Made by a program: the position numbers and the translations under genes
Part shown: piece after piece, positions 23,601 to 35,333 of the stretch
How positions within the stretch are numbered: the stretch's first letter is position 1
Layout of the letters: every line of letters starts with the position of its first letter
Notes under the pieces: model-generated
What the model saw: only the letters and a program-made list of their open reading frames with translations
The model's database searches: none
Told to the model about the DNA's origin: nothing
NCBI RefSeq assembly: GCF_000264905.1
Contig: NW_006763146.1
Coordinates: 1,233,308-1,297,307, forward strand
Length of the DNA stretch: 64,000 nt
Source: Stereum hirsutum FP-91666 SS1
Lineage: Eukaryota; Basidiomycota; Agaricomycetes; Russulales; Stereaceae
Direction of reading: 5' to 3'

Positions 23601-24288
23601 CCCCATTCACCTGGGTCGGAGAGAGGAGATGTGGAGGGGCGGAGGGAAGCTGCGAGAAGACGGTAGCGGAGGGTGCCACGCGGTTGAGTATCGGAGTAGG
23701 TCATTGCGAGAACGGAGAGTATGTCTGCAAAAAGACTCTGCAAGGTCATCTTTGAGCATAAGCTCACACGTTGGAAGAAAAGGAAATGGCTTATACCTTG
23801 TCTTCGGAGGCAGGCCAGGTCTCGTACAGAGTCTGTAGTTCCGGGTAGTGTGGTCGAAGGAACTTCAGCGGTTTAGGCACAGACGTCATGGACGAAGTAG
23901 AGGTCCTGATCAGAGTTCGAAGAGTTTCGAGCGCTGGTCGATAAAGGCTTGTGTTTGATTCCTATGTTTATCACAGTATATCGAGAACATGACCACTCAT
24001 GAGCATTCATCCCAAGCTGTACAGGTTATAACAGCGTGCGTGACGCACCTTTAACCGTTCTACAAGCATTTCCAGCTCATTCCGCAGCTGAAGGTCCTCC
24101 TCCGACTAGACCACCATCGAGACCTATCAATTACATATGACCAGCATAGAAGTATGGGAGTTACACACGAGTTCATTCTCCTCCTTCGCACCGGGTTTGG
24201 ACTTGAGGTCATTTTTGGCAGTCTCTTTTGCCTTCTTCGTGGGGTCCTCTGAGGGTACCGGAATAGCGATCTTTGTTGGTTCAGGCAT
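20675..24288 (-). CDS. RPN1: 26S proteasome regulatory subunit RPN1 (PSMD2)
   Basis: Largest-class non-ATPase base subunit of the 26S proteasome, docking ubiquitin-like shuttle factors and UBP6. The N-terminal part carries [18 protein letters not shown] and [20 protein letters not shown], nearly diagnostic of the family. The middle carries [17 protein letters not shown]. Proteasome/cyclosome repeats follow ([55 protein letters not shown]). The C-terminal strand reads [18 protein letters not shown], with the end at WEEDKMDI. About a dozen short introns interrupt the gene. The stop is TAG at 20675-20677. I prefer ATG 24288 ([16 protein letters not shown]); an in-frame ATG at 24321 would add 11 residues. 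An inverted repeat sits in the promoter. Confidence 0.93.
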
Positions 24289-24365
24289 GGTGAGTGAGCT
24301 GGCGGGAGATGATGAGCGCAAGTTACGACTGGTCCTTACGCGTTCCCGACGCGCGTCGCGTCGAT

Positions 24366-24408
24366 TGTAACGCTGTCACAACTGTTACATTGTGACGGTG
24401 ACGTTACA
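24366..24408. repeat. Imperfect inverted repeat in RPN1 promoter
   Basis: The left arm TGTAACGCTGTCACAA (24366-24381) is the near reverse complement of the right arm TTGTGACGGTGACGTTACA (24390-24408), around an 8 bp centre. It lies 78 bp upstream of the preferred RPN1 start. The outer TGTAACG/CGTTACA and inner GTCACAA/TTGTGAC parts match perfectly; the arms differ by two inserted bases and a mismatch. Confidence 0.7.
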
Positions 24409-25700
24409 ACAGATCGTCTTGACAGACAAGTTGACCAGTTCTTGACCTCCATGTCGCTGCTAGCTAGACAGTCTCACCGTCTCCCAATAATCTCATGGAA
24501 AATTCGAAACATGCTACCGTTTTGAAAATAATGATCTCAAGCCGTCATTGCTTCGTCCATCGCGCTACTTCAATGCTCGCGGACCCGATGACTACCTCGA
24601 TTATCCCGAAGTTTCTCACTGCTGAGCATTTTTATCGCGCTCTACTTTCTTTGATTCACGAAATGCACAAGGTGGAGACGACTCCTCGTTTTTTTGTATC
24701 ATATGGCTATAACAATGCGAAGTCTGTTTCTATGTCATGGGCATAAACGCAGCAGAACATTGGTGAAGGTCACATCCCGTCGGTGCCTTGATCCTCCTCG
24801 AACCTCTTTCGGACGCCCGTCTACGCCCACACCCAGAAACTCTCTACTGATTTTCTGCGTTGCTTTCAAGTTTCTTTGGCCTGCCTTCCTCCATACGGAT
24901 CTTCCAAGTGCATCCTCTTGGGCTGGTGCATCTACATATAGCGCCCGCTCCCCGTTGCTTGCTCATCTTGTACGCCCTGTGTTGCCCCAGGTCAAACCAT
25001 ACTCTTTCGTCGTTCGTATAACTCTCTTGTCCGTTATCGCCGTGGATGAATCTTCGTTGAATCTACAGAGATGGCTGTTTCCGCGAGTCCCGGATTTATC
25101 TATAGGTTCACTGAACAGCGGGTGGTACGTTGAGCAAGGCTACAGCGTTCCCGCCAAGAGAGCTTCTCTGGAGCGCTTGGAGGTCACTCGGCCTCTGCCA
25201 CTGTATAAGCTCTGTTATCTGGTTTTTCACGTTCTCAGTCGTTGTATGGAATCTCAGCACGAGACGGCATCTCTTCGATCTCTCGATCTCTTAGGCTCAA
25301 GCTGGCTCCGCCGACCATTTGCTTTATCTCGAATCCACTTAGTCGCCCTAAACATTGACTCCATGATGCACTGATGCCCTCCTGGGCTCTGGCGTGAGGT
25401 CTTGAGGCGTCGTCTACCCCACTTTGTCCGGAGTCCCTTCAATGCCCTTCAATACAGTGCACCCTCAAAACCGCCGCCTCTATCCATCATTAGATTCCAG
25501 TTAGCTCGATTTTTCAGCTCCACTCACTGCGTGCGTATCGCTTTCGAAAGACCCGTCTGTGCTGGGCTTTAATTTCTAACATCACTCGACGGGCCATTGA
25601 CATGTTCCTATGTTTCGGGCTAGCAAACGCTCTAGACACTGACGTTTGGCACTTTCCGACACACACACTCTGACCGTCATCATTGGACCATTTGCTTCAT
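24409..25700. other. Gene-poor stretch upstream of RPN1
   Basis: About 1.3 kb with pyrimidine-rich plus strand. A 226-codon plus-strand open frame (24694-25374) exists, but its composition (Leu/Ser/Arg-rich, no domain) and lack of a coherent splice model make it unconvincing. Confidence 0.4.
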
Positions 25701-25703
25701 TGG

Positions 25704-26133
25704 CTAGATTGTCACCGTGTCTTGTGGTGAAAGGATGTACAATGTCTTGTCCGACGTACGACAACGTGCTTTCCACTTGTAGTCCTTGCGCCCTCTGAGT
25801 TTGGCGACGATTTTCCGAATGCCTGAGGCGCCGGGAGTGTTTCCGTCCGAGAAAGGTTTCGTCATATCTTCTTTCTGCCTGCCCATTCCCTCGAGGCTCA
25901 CTTGTGAGATCATACGTGTACAGCTAGGCTGAATGGCGGAGCCTCATGGAGAGACGCACCTGTACCCTTGTCTCTAGTTTCTCGTATCTCGTGGGTGGCC
26001 TAGGCTCTTCAGCTTAAGGTGCCCTTCGACGAGGACGTACCTTTCTGAACAAGCTTAATCTCAGTAGTAGCGGTGTCGATCTTCCAGAGCTTGTTGTGAT
26101 ACAGATTTGTACGTAGAGCTGTGTAAGCTGTAG
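25704..26133 (-). CDS. Possible small gene or relic, DUF6593-like pattern
   Basis: Two separate coding-like blocks on the minus strand. The first, 26042-26133, has an acceptor-like ctctacag before it and a gtacgt donor after it, and reads YTALRTNLYHNKLWKIDTA, then TTEIKLVQK. The second, 25704-25913, carries GMGRQKEDMTKPF, GIRKIVAKLRGRKDYKWKA and SDKTLYIL. The N-L-Y-H-N-K-L-W then R-G/D-Y-K-W-K order resembles short agaricomycete DUF6593 proteins. I could not join the blocks in one frame without very short introns, so this may be a decayed gene or have an exon I missed. Confidence 0.35.
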
Positions 26134-26186
26134 AGTATTGTTAGCTACACAATCGTAGATGACGACAGATATAGAGAGCAATCATA

Positions 26187-26444
26187 TCATTCCTGGTCAA
26201 GCAGCGTCTTGCACAAGACTACAATTGTCGTGGGGCCACGCCGTGATTTAGTTCCGAATGGGTGGGCGTCTGCAGTTGAGTGGAACGAAGGGGGGTGTCC
26301 GAAGTCCCGGCGCTCGTCAGTCCAGGCGCAGAAGGTCGAGAGTTCATGTAAACGCTCCTCAACCGTCCGGCTCTCCTTCCCATCTTTCACTAGATCCCCC
26401 ACATTCTCCCCAACGGCTTGGGCCCAGCTAAAGACGCCCGACAT
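26187..26444 (-). CDS. Unrecognised 85-residue open frame, probable first exon of a minus-strand gene
   Basis: Begins MSGVFSWAQAVGENVGDLVK and runs through HELSTFCAWTDERRDFGHPP to KTLLDQE before TGA. The amphipathic N-terminus and absence of low complexity look protein-like. It may be the first exon of the block at 25704-26133, with a donor inside it, or a separate small gene. It is divergent from the gene starting at 26704, with 259 bp between starts. I do not recognise the family. Confidence 0.35.
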   Translation of the reverse strand: MSGVFSWAQAVGENVGDLVKDGKESRTVEERLHELSTFCAWTDERRDFGHPPSFHSTADAHPFGTKSRRGPTTIVVLCKTLLDQE

Positions 26445-26551
26445 TGTTCTCGGCTTTTGTCGCCAATTTTGTAGCACTGTTCTCAACGCGTCATCCGAAC
26501 AGTAACGCGTCGCCGGAGGCTTCTGTGCACAACGGCACCTGTACCTTCGCT

Positions 26552-26561
26552 CGCATATATA
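26552..26561 (+). promoter_or_regulatory. TATA box of disordered-protein gene
   Basis: CATATATAAA, about 150 bp upstream of the ATG at 26704, leaving room for a 5' leader that contains the overlapping upstream ORF. Confidence 0.5.
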
Positions 26562-26680
26562 AAGAGCTGATCGTCACTGGTTGGGTTGCTATCTGTCGTC
26601 CGTATTATCTCTTTGTATTTGAATATACTCTTCCTAACGTCTCTCGACCTGTCGATTTGCCAGATCTTTCGGTTGACTTG

Positions 26681-26704
26681 ATGACCGTGTCGTGCCGAGC
26701 TTGA
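26681..26704 (+). promoter_or_regulatory. Upstream ORF overlapping the main start codon (TGATG)
   Basis: ATG at 26681 opens a 7-codon frame (MTVSCRA) whose TGA at 26702-26704 shares its last base with the main ATG at 26704-26706. Such stop-start overlaps can reduce or couple translation of the main frame. Confidence 0.55.
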
Positions 26705-29578
26705 TGTACGCCCATACCGCTTCGCGAGGTCCGGTAGTCCCGATAAGAGCTTCTCAGTATGCTAGTGGAGGGAGAGGCCCTGCCATACCCTCGGAGGGTC
26801 CACCGCCAATACCTCCAGTAGGCCCCCCTGCCATCTCATCGTCAAGGCCGTCGCACCCCTCCCAGCCTTCGTCCTCTCACGCGCACCCTCCTGTTTCGGT
26901 CTTCTCTGCTCCAGGTCCTCCACCTCCAGTACCAGCAGGTGTGAATCCAACACAGTGGAGGCAAGGACAATGGCTCTATCGACCTCCGCCTGCTCCAGGA
27001 GCTCCTCCAGGCTATCAGCAAGTCTACGGACCAGGACCGGCGATGCAGGGGCTTCCACCGCCGCACATGGTTGGATATCATGTCTCTTCGGGATGGGGCA
27101 TTCCTCAACAGTACCAACCTCCTCCGAAGCAGCCGGATCAGAGCTATTGGGCAACACAATTATCGGAGAACGGGCTTGGGTTACAGGGCATGGATATCAG
27201 GTTCGTCTTAGTTCGAATGAGCTTCGGCAGTCCCCTTGTGTTGACGTTTGGCACACTGTGGTATCGTATTCTACCTGTGTCGCTGCTACAGAGCTCCTGA
27301 GGGTGAGACCGGTCCTGACGGGCAGAAGAAGCAGCTACATACGCCTTGGATATGGTCCCCGACAGATCTACCGAATGTCGATTCTGATCCAGGTGGTAGT
27401 GGTGAGCGTCATGATCGTCAGGCTGACTCTCGCAGTACACAACAGGCCTCACACCCTCAGGCTCAGAATCTACCTCCCCCTTCTTACGCGTCACAACAAG
27501 CCCAGCAACAGCAACACCAGCAACAGCAATCACATTCGTCCCGTCCACCGCCCTCACAAGATCCGAATCACATCTCGAATCTTATGGCCAATCGCCCGAC
27601 CGCTCAGGCCTCGACTGCGTCAGCAGCTGCGGCTGAACTCCTTCGTACCCAACACTCCCATACTTTGTCCGCTCCACAGCCACAGCGAGCGTCAGAGAGA
27701 CCTGCCCCTTCGGGTCCTTTGGAGTCGTTTACCGCGCGCCAAGAGCTCCGCCCTACATTTTCGCCTGCCATCGTTCGGACGCCGAATCACTATCGTCAGA
27801 CCTCCAATACGGTCTCCACCGCGAGTGCTGCAGCTGCTGCCAATTTGGCATCTCGCTCTGTAGCTGAGACTCCGAGGCCTGCGATGACTGGTGCTACCTC
27901 AGGTCGTGTCATCTATGCCGATCCTGATCCAACTCCTGCTCCTCAGCCTTCGTCCCACTCCTCGTCGCGTCCTGTTCAGCGCTCCCAGTCCATTCCTACC
28001 GTACCCGCCATCACGACCTCAAGAGCCGCTCCTGTCTCGAGACAGTCGTCCTTACCTGTCACCTCGGGCAGCCGCTCAGGGATGAACAGTTTGGGAATCC
28101 TCTCGCACTTCGATGAGGACTCCGATGGAGTCTTGAGCCCCCTGGCGCCTTTGGCGAGTTTCCCTTCTGGCGAGTCTACTACTTCATCCTCATCCGCATC
28201 GACTGTCCAAGCACAGCCCCCGCCGACCAGAGAGTATGAACATTCGAGACACCGTGACCGAGAACGAAACGGCTCAGGGCATCATAGCAGCCGCCGGCCG
28301 ACTCGCAGTGCTACGTACCCAAACATCGAAGATCGTAGCAGCGGTGGTCACAGAGGCAGTCGCCACCATGATCACCGCCAATACCGCTCTCGCGATGTGT
28401 CTCCCCTGTCGTCCTCATCCGATTCGGAGTCAGCTTCTGCGACGACCACACCGAGCACGAGTCCTCACACAAGGGGTACACCGTCTTCGGGCAATCAGAG
28501 CACGCCATCGTCAAGGCACACGAGAACGCCTTCGTCGACGTATAGCAGGAATACACCCTCCTCGGGTCGTTCGAGCTCCCGTTCGAGGCCTCCGAGTCTA
28601 CACCCGTCGCCGAATTATACGCAGCCTCCGCAGATTTACGCATCCCCGCCTGCCTCGCGGGAGAACTCCAATAGTCAACCATATAGTCAACCATTTCCCC
28701 AAGCCCAACCACAGGCCAATCCGTATTCCGCACCTACGGCACAAACTCAAGTGCAGGCGGTTACCCATTCGTACTCTGCCTCTATTCAACCGCACCCGCC
28801 ACCTCAGCCCCAGTCGCAACCTTACTCACAATCATATTCGTCCTCGACGACACAACTCCAACGTTCTCCGTCTTATCCACAGACACAGACGCAACAGTCC
28901 TCTCACTCTTATTCTTCTTCGAGTCAGTCACAGCGCTCTCCGTCCTATGCTCAATCCAAATATTCTGCCAATACGTATCAATCCAGTTCTGAACATCGCT
29001 CTTCCCACCATTCGTCTTCGTCCGGCAACGACCGCGAACGAGTTCGTGACCGCTCTCGCGACCGTCACCGTGATCGTGATCGTTCTCGCGACCGCGACCG
29101 TGAGCGTACGCGAGGCCTCCCTCATAACCCTCTCCCCGCACCCCCTCAAGATCGCTACCCTACCTCCTTCACCCCTTCCCCTACCTCGCCAACTTCCGCG
29201 TCCCATTCCCACTCGCACTCACAGTCACACCCCAGATCCAGTCAAAGTTCCGGCCAAAGTCCCATGGTTCGTCGCGGATACTGGAACAAGCGCGGCGATC
29301 ACCTCACCCAGGAGGGCTACGTTGTCTATGCACCGCAAGACCGCGCAAATCCTTCTGAGCTGGCGAATTATCCGAGCCCGACTGAGGGGTACAGAGATCA
29401 CACGGGAGCGTTCGTCAAGTACGATCCTAAGAGGCCGGAGTTACAGGATTCGCTGCCGAAGCATGGGCAGCCGCCGAAGATGCCTTACGAACGCGTACGT
29501 CTGAGTTGAACTTTTGTGTTGTGATATCGCAAACTGACTCTTGCGTGGTTGTAGTTTGTGTCGTACCTGTATGCTTAG
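26704..29578 (+). CDS. Large disordered Ser/Pro/Gln-rich protein with conserved C-terminal block
   Basis: About 900 residues. The N-terminal 165 residues are Pro/Gly-rich with tryptophan spots (NPTQWRQGQWLYRPPP, DQSYWATQLSENGLGLQGMD). The middle is Ser/Gln/Pro/Arg-rich, with a poly-Gln stretch near 27500-27530 and an RDRSRDRHRDRDRSRDRDRE-like Arg/Asp tract near 29040-29110. The C-terminus is more ordered: RRGYWNKRGDHLTQEGYVVY, then NYPSPTEGYRDHTGAFVKYD, and a final ERFVSYLYA. Introns: 27201-27291 (joins GMDIR to APEGETGPDG) and 29495-29554. The second is inferred because it replaces an early stop with a hydrophobic tail. The RD/RE tract is typical of RNA-processing or nuclear-speckle proteins, which is only suggestive. 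No named family recognised. Confidence 0.72.
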
Positions 29579-30239
29579 AGAGGCGACCAATGAGTTATTC
29601 GGCCGGTCCACCATATAATCTACCATCCAATTCTTGTTTCAAATCTGCTTCGCTTCTTTCCCCTGAACTCATCTGAACCATCTATGGCAACATACAATCA
29701 TCTTCCATCCTCTCTGTCGACCTATGTAAATCCACTTTCTTTTGTCTCGTCTCTCCGCTCTGTCTTTGCCCATCCTGTAAACCCTGGATAACCACCGTCA
29801 TCTGTACTTTTCTGTACCATGTGCTACCTCACATCGCCCTTTGTCTGTGAAGGTACACTTCATCTGTGTTTCATCGCATCTGTTGTTTGTAACGTATTGG
29901 TGTGGCTATCGGAATCAGAATCTGGTTACCATCTGCGCCCTTGAGCTGTCTGTTGTCCGAGATCTCTTTGTAGTTGAACGGTGAGTGATAATAAAATTGG
30001 CAGCATAAGTAGAGAAGCAGCGAGCCACAGCCGGCGTAACTATGATTACAACATCCGCGAAATCCAGGTGATAAATCGCTAGTACAGTTGTGGGGATCGC
30101 TCTAGAGGAGGCACAGAAGCCGTCGTACTATACACAGAGAAAGTAAAGAAAGAAAAAGAAACGATACTCGTACATATACATAACTGTACCATGCATCCCC
30201 AACGACACCCATAGAACAGCGCAAACCCCAACACGGCCT
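29579..30239. other. Convergent intergenic region
   Basis: 3' UTRs of the disordered-protein gene (+) and the CCCH-RBR gene (-). T/C-rich then A-rich; no gene seen. Confidence 0.5.
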
Positions 30240-33200
30240 CTACACCCCAATACTCCCATGCGCACTCCTCATATGATCATAAATTCCCTTCCCCTGCGGG
30301 AACGTCTCCAGACAGACCCAGCAGGTATGCGTGTGACACCTCGTGCACGTCATATGGTTGCACCCCTCACTCCTCTCAATCGGCACCTTGCATCCCGGAC
30401 ATTTCTTCACATCGTGCATGCTCGTCCATTCCTCGAACAACTTATCCAAACCATCCTCCCGATCGGCACAAGTTACCCCTTCATGATACTCGACATGGCA
30501 GTGTGGACATATAGCGCAGATGCAGGAAGGACAGCTAATGACGGAGTCGCGTGGGCCTGAGCGGTAGACTTGAGGACAATCGGGGGTCGGACAGTGATAG
30601 AAATCGTCGGGACGAGTGTGGATGTACGAGGAGAACGCAGCTTGCACCAGTGTATCGTACCCGCTCGGTGAAAGGGTCCTGCGTGCAACGACGGTTGGAA
30701 TGAGGTGGGAGCACTTGCCCTCGTCACCAAGACAGTGAAGCGGGAAGGATTGAACGTCTGAAGCCGCAGTTAGATATCCTTCGAGGCAGGCCTTGCACCA
30801 TGAGTGACCACAATCGAGTGTGACTGGGTCCGTTGCGGGCTCAAAACAGACGGGACAGTGAGCCTGAGCGGGAGGCGTCGCATGATGACCCATGTCCCTC
30901 TGAACGATGGCCTGGACCTCTTGGAATCCTTTGGCACTTCCACGTACGAACAGCTTCCGCTGAGAAATATCCATCCAGGTCGTCTCGACGCCCTGCTTCT
31001 TGGAGGACGCATTGAACGCACCGCGCATCACTAGTGTCAGAACGTGGCCGTCGAGCGGGATCGAGAATACCTTCTGCGAAGTGAGAGTGTTGAACTTGGC
31101 GACGATGGCTTTCTGACCCAGGGCACGCTTTTCAGGCCGTCCGATGAGCCTGATGGTCCTTCGTAACCGATCAGCACGAACGAGGAGACCGCGGTGTCGC
31201 GCTTCAGTGTTTTCCAAGAACGCCTGCCCATCGGGACGTGAAAAGAACGGGTCCCAAACCTTCTTACCATCCTGCTCCACTGGCTCTCCCCTGACCATCA
31301 CCTCGATATCGGCCTTCAGTCGTCGGATAGTAACGGAATCTTCGGCTACGAGCTTGAGCTGGACGCTGTCCATGCCAGGGTTCTTGTTGAAGACATGGAT
31401 GTGTGTACCCGGACCATTCTGCCATAACGAATTGCGAAGTGCTTGGAGCTCTTCGCTGATTAGGGAGTAAATGTCTCTGGGAACTTCGTAGAGAACAGAC
31501 TGCACCCTCTGGACGGTGATCCTCTGGTAGCCTAGCGCCTTCTGCTTGATGCCATTGCGTCGACAGGCCTCGCTGGCAACATCCGGCGTCTCAAAGAGAG
31601 CCCACGCGCGCACGAGACCGTTCTTGTATGGTGCAGGCGAGTTTTCAAAGGAGGACATGGGGCCTAATTCTGATAGAAGACGTTGGACCGCAGGAATACC
31701 GAAATTGGCGAGCGGGGCGATTGGTCGCTCGAACATCGTATTCTCCGTCTTGCCAAAAGGGGCCAGATCCTTGCCTTGTACGTCTGGAGGAAGTCCCGTG
31801 AAGCGAACGTTGTAAGCGCCGACGACCGGGATACCTTCGTAGAGGGATGCGGTGACCCAATACTGCTTGCGCATCGTGAAGCCATCGGCCAGAGTGACTG
31901 CTTTCTGTGCTTCCTCTGGCGTGTCGTAGCCTGCATACCCGGTAGACAGAGGGACCTCCCAGGAGATATGGATGGCTTGGTTCCGCAGCTGATTGTGGTA
32001 GCGTGTTCGACCGAGGGAGACTTGTGCGTGGATACGTGCTCCGAATATCTCTACGCCGTCGAGAGCCTCGACTACCGCACTGACTTGACTCGCTTCTTCC
32101 ATCTGGACGACAGCACTGTATGAGGCGGTTGGGCGAACGGACTTCTCCCGAAGTCTGACCTCGACTGGTTTACCGAACGGTGTCAGAACTCGTTCGAGTT
32201 CACTTTGGCTGACATCGGCTGGGACGTTAGACAAGGCGACCCAATTGGACTCAGTCCCTGTACGGACACTGCGAACATCGAATCCGGGCCCGAGAACAAC
32301 GCGCATGTAATCATGGACAGGAATAGTGACGGTCTCAGGAGGTGACGGCCGTGTGGGAGGCACGGCTCCCGTCTGATATGGATGGGAGCACCCATTAGGA
32401 AAGAAGCCAAGTCTGGGTTTAACTCGACGACTCACAGAACTTCCAGGAGCGGACGATCTCGGCGAAGAAGATCGTACTACCCGTTCAGGGGCCGAAGAAC
32501 AAGTTGCTCGAGCTTGGGGTTGGGAGCGTTCGGAAGAAGGTATAGATGGTTGAGCAACCTGCCAGTTTCGAAAGTAGTCAGCATAAGGAGATAAAAGAAG
32601 CAAGGAGATTCACTAACTTCGCTCACCGTAGATGGTGCAGGTTCCTCGCTGATATGGTGGCGAAATTTGCAGGTGTCTCTGAAGCACCGACCACGGGCCC
32701 ATTCAAAACATACACCGTCAGGGACGCGGGTGCCGCGAGGGATTGGGATTTGGGGTGCGCTGCGAATACGGCCGGACTGTATGCCGTTGTATCCACCTCC
32801 AAGTACTATCGCAGGGTGTCCGGTGAACGGCCCATCGTTCCTCTTGAAGAGGTGTGGAGGAGCGTCACGCTACTGTATGTGAGCATATAGAACGTCACAC
32901 CAAGAATAAAGTGCATACCTGACTGCTGTCCAGAACCGGTCGCTGGAGTTTCGGCGCTGGGATAAGATGATCGGCCGTGTAAGGCTGAGGTGGAAATGGA
33001 TCTTGTCGTAGGTTGTGTTGTGCAGGCCCTGTATGTTGGGTCGGTGGTGGCGCTCTGACAGGAAGCTTGACTTGTGCACGCTCATGGTCGTGTGGAAGCG
33101 GCATGGCGGTGATGGCGGGGTCGTGTGGGGGCGAGTACGAAGGGGGTGACTGCGTAAGAATCTTCAGGATTGTGCTTCCTCGGATAGTACGGGGAGAATT

Positions 33201-34675
33201 ATTTACATTATTATTGAAGTGAGGGGTCTGCAAAGGTTGCGCTTGCGTTGATATCAGTGGTTGGTTGGTGGTAGGGACGTTGCGAGCAGGCGAGTCATGT
33301 GGATATTGTACAGCTAACTGTAACGAAGGATCCGCCTGGGGTGCGCCCTTTCGAGCAGTTTGACCCGACAAATCCTATATTGAAGATGAGTATCACTCGT
33401 TCAACCAAGCTGAAACTAACTAACCTGTATCGTTGGCGTGGGAGGTTTCGCTTCAGTCGCCGTTCTCTTGGGATGGTGCTGACGATGACAGCGGTCCCCC
33501 CAAGCACAGCGGCCTTTCTGGTAATTGAGGCAGACTTCTTCGGAGCGCGGATCTTGTTCAAGGCGCTTGCGAAGCTCGTGGACTGTCTGCTGCAGTATCA
33601 TGAGCAAGGAGATGTGACAAAAAGAGGAGAATTTTACACACTTGGACACTGCCGGGTTTCTCGGGAGGAGGCATGATATGCGACGTTGGGCGAGGCTCTT
33701 GCTGAAGAGCTTCGGCGATAAAGTTCTTCAGTAGAGAGTCGGAGTGTGAGGGGGAGAGGATATTCGTGGTAGCGGAATATGGTGGTGGTGGCGGCGGCGG
33801 CGGAGGTTGTTGACGGAAGCGAGGGGGAAGGGGAAGGGGGTTTGGCCGCTGCTGAGAGATGATCCCTTTAAATGGTGTTTGGTGTAAGGGGCTCAAGGCA
33901 AGGAGGGCTGATCGGATGGGAAATTGTTGTTGGTTCTGATCAAACAAAAGAATTCAGCGTGTGCCGGCTATTGTTTCACCATCATTACGAGATAACTGAC
34001 ACTAGGACCCAGGGGACGAACCGGATGTGTCTCGCTTGGAGCGGGCCTTTGTTCAGACACAGGTGGCGGCCTGATATTAGGCCATTGCACGTGAACCTGG
34101 ACAATGAATGAGTTTCGGATTTAGAGTCATTGTTCCCGTTGACTCACGATATCTTCCGCTTTAAGGTGGTACCGGCGGCACTCAGATCCCTCTGGGCACG
34201 TCCCGCGCCCATGAAGGTAGAAGAAGCATACATCGCGATTCTGACGATGGAAATTTTGTCAGAGAAAAGAGACGTAGTATCCGTGGTAACTTTACTGACT
34301 CGGTCTTTGGTAGACACATGCACGCGAGAGCAGTGTTGGCCTTTGAAGCATCTGCCCTGAAAGAAGTCATGACAAGGCTCGGGGAGTTTGCCAATAGGTA
34401 CGTTAGAGGGGGCAAAGGCTCGCAGTAAGTGATTTATCCTCGACTCTAGAAGGAGCTATAAGGTGATGTTGAGGTCAGGCATACTGATACAGTGGCTATA
34501 ACATGGTAAGAATAAGAACCTCGTGTGGTGTTGACGACGCTGTATGCGGCTGGATTGTACCGTGATTGACAGGCGTTTGTGGGTGCGGAGAGCATGTCTC
34601 TACTGCTGTGGTTGAGCCTGGAGGAGAGTGTGAGAAGAGTCAGGGATGGCACGGAATTCACGTACCGGGCATCAT
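30240..34675 (-). CDS. RBR-type E3 ubiquitin ligase with three CCCH zinc fingers and RRM-like region
   Basis: Predicted protein of about 1,300 residues from nine exons. Exons 1-4 (34675-34666, 34617-34520, 34455-34148, 34070-34022) encode the first CCCH finger, CHDFFQGRCFKGQHCSRVH (C-x7-C-x5-C-x3-H), and join in frame to the Pro/Gln-rich exon starting 33935. The second finger is CLNYQKGRCAWGDRCHRQH and the third CFEWARGRCFRDTCKFRHH. An RRM-like segment follows (NWVALSNVPADVSQSELERV). The C-terminus is RING1 (CPVCFEPATDPVTLDCGHSW), IBR (CPTPDCPQVY to CPHCHVEYHEGVTC) and RING2 with catalytic-type cysteine (CPGCKVPIERSEGCNHMTC). Expected activity: ubiquitin transfer through a RING2 thioester, directed to RNA or RNA-bound proteins. 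The join between exons 3, 4 and 5 is inferred; without it the gene starts at 33947 and the first finger belongs to a separate small gene. Confidence 0.82.
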
Positions 34676-35333
34676 TTTGGTGGCGCTAGCAAACGGCAGC
34701 GAAGACAGCGCGCGATTGGTTGCCAAAGATTTGCGACGATAACGAGGGCTAGAGTTTCCTAGCTGTGACCAGAAGACTGCAGATAGACGTAGGAGAATCT
34801 ACGGTCTCGAGACCAAAGTGTTCGGGTCCCAAGGGGGGGATGACGTGTGACTAGGGAGCACTGCACAGATTGACGGTGCGTAGTGGCAGTTTACGATTCT
34901 GGTATAAAGAGGACGGAATTCAGCTGCCAATAGACCAGAAAGATGTCGCGCATGTATCCCTCACTGAGGAGAGGCCTAAGCTTGCAAGTGTGTCTGACTC
35001 AAGGAGGGTGACCGCCAAATCCGGTTCGGTAGCGAACACGCGTCACCGAACCTTCTTTCTATCTTTTCGCACTCCGCAGCTCCCCGCTCTCGGTGGTAGC
35101 CGGACATGAAGCCTTGAAGCGCTCAGATTCGTGTCACAGCTTTGCAGCCATCTACTCCACCCTGTCTCACACCGGTAAACAGCCTTCCCATCCTGGAGCT
35201 CGTAAAAGTTAAAACTATGACGACAGAGCTCGAAAGAAAAGCCTTAAAGGCACAGATGCTACGAGATGCTCCCCTCACTTTCTCATCGTCCTTCTGTCTA
35301 ACTCGCTTCTCTTGAATCCCCTGACCTTTCGAT
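34676..35333. other. Divergent intergenic region
   Basis: Promoters of the CCCH-RBR gene (-) and the APH-like gene (+). A TATAAAG motif occurs near 34903. No further gene seen. Confidence 0.45.

Noticed and set aside
24694..25374. 226-codon plus-strand open frame
   Set aside because: Lies in pyrimidine-rich intergenic DNA, has no recognisable motif, and uses residues unlike the neighbouring genes.
27490..27535. CAG/CAA repeat as a microsatellite
   Set aside because: It is the coding poly-Gln stretch of the disordered protein and is short and interrupted.
28236..29504. 422-codon plus-strand frame overlapping the disordered-protein gene
   Set aside because: Arg-rich shadow frame created by the Ser/Pro/Gln codon bias of the real frame.
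34144..34675. Separate small CCCH zinc-finger gene
   Set aside because: Its TGA at 34144-34146 lies just inside a consensus gtgagt donor, and a 49 bp exon joins it in frame to the RBR gene, so I merged them; kept as the stated alternative.
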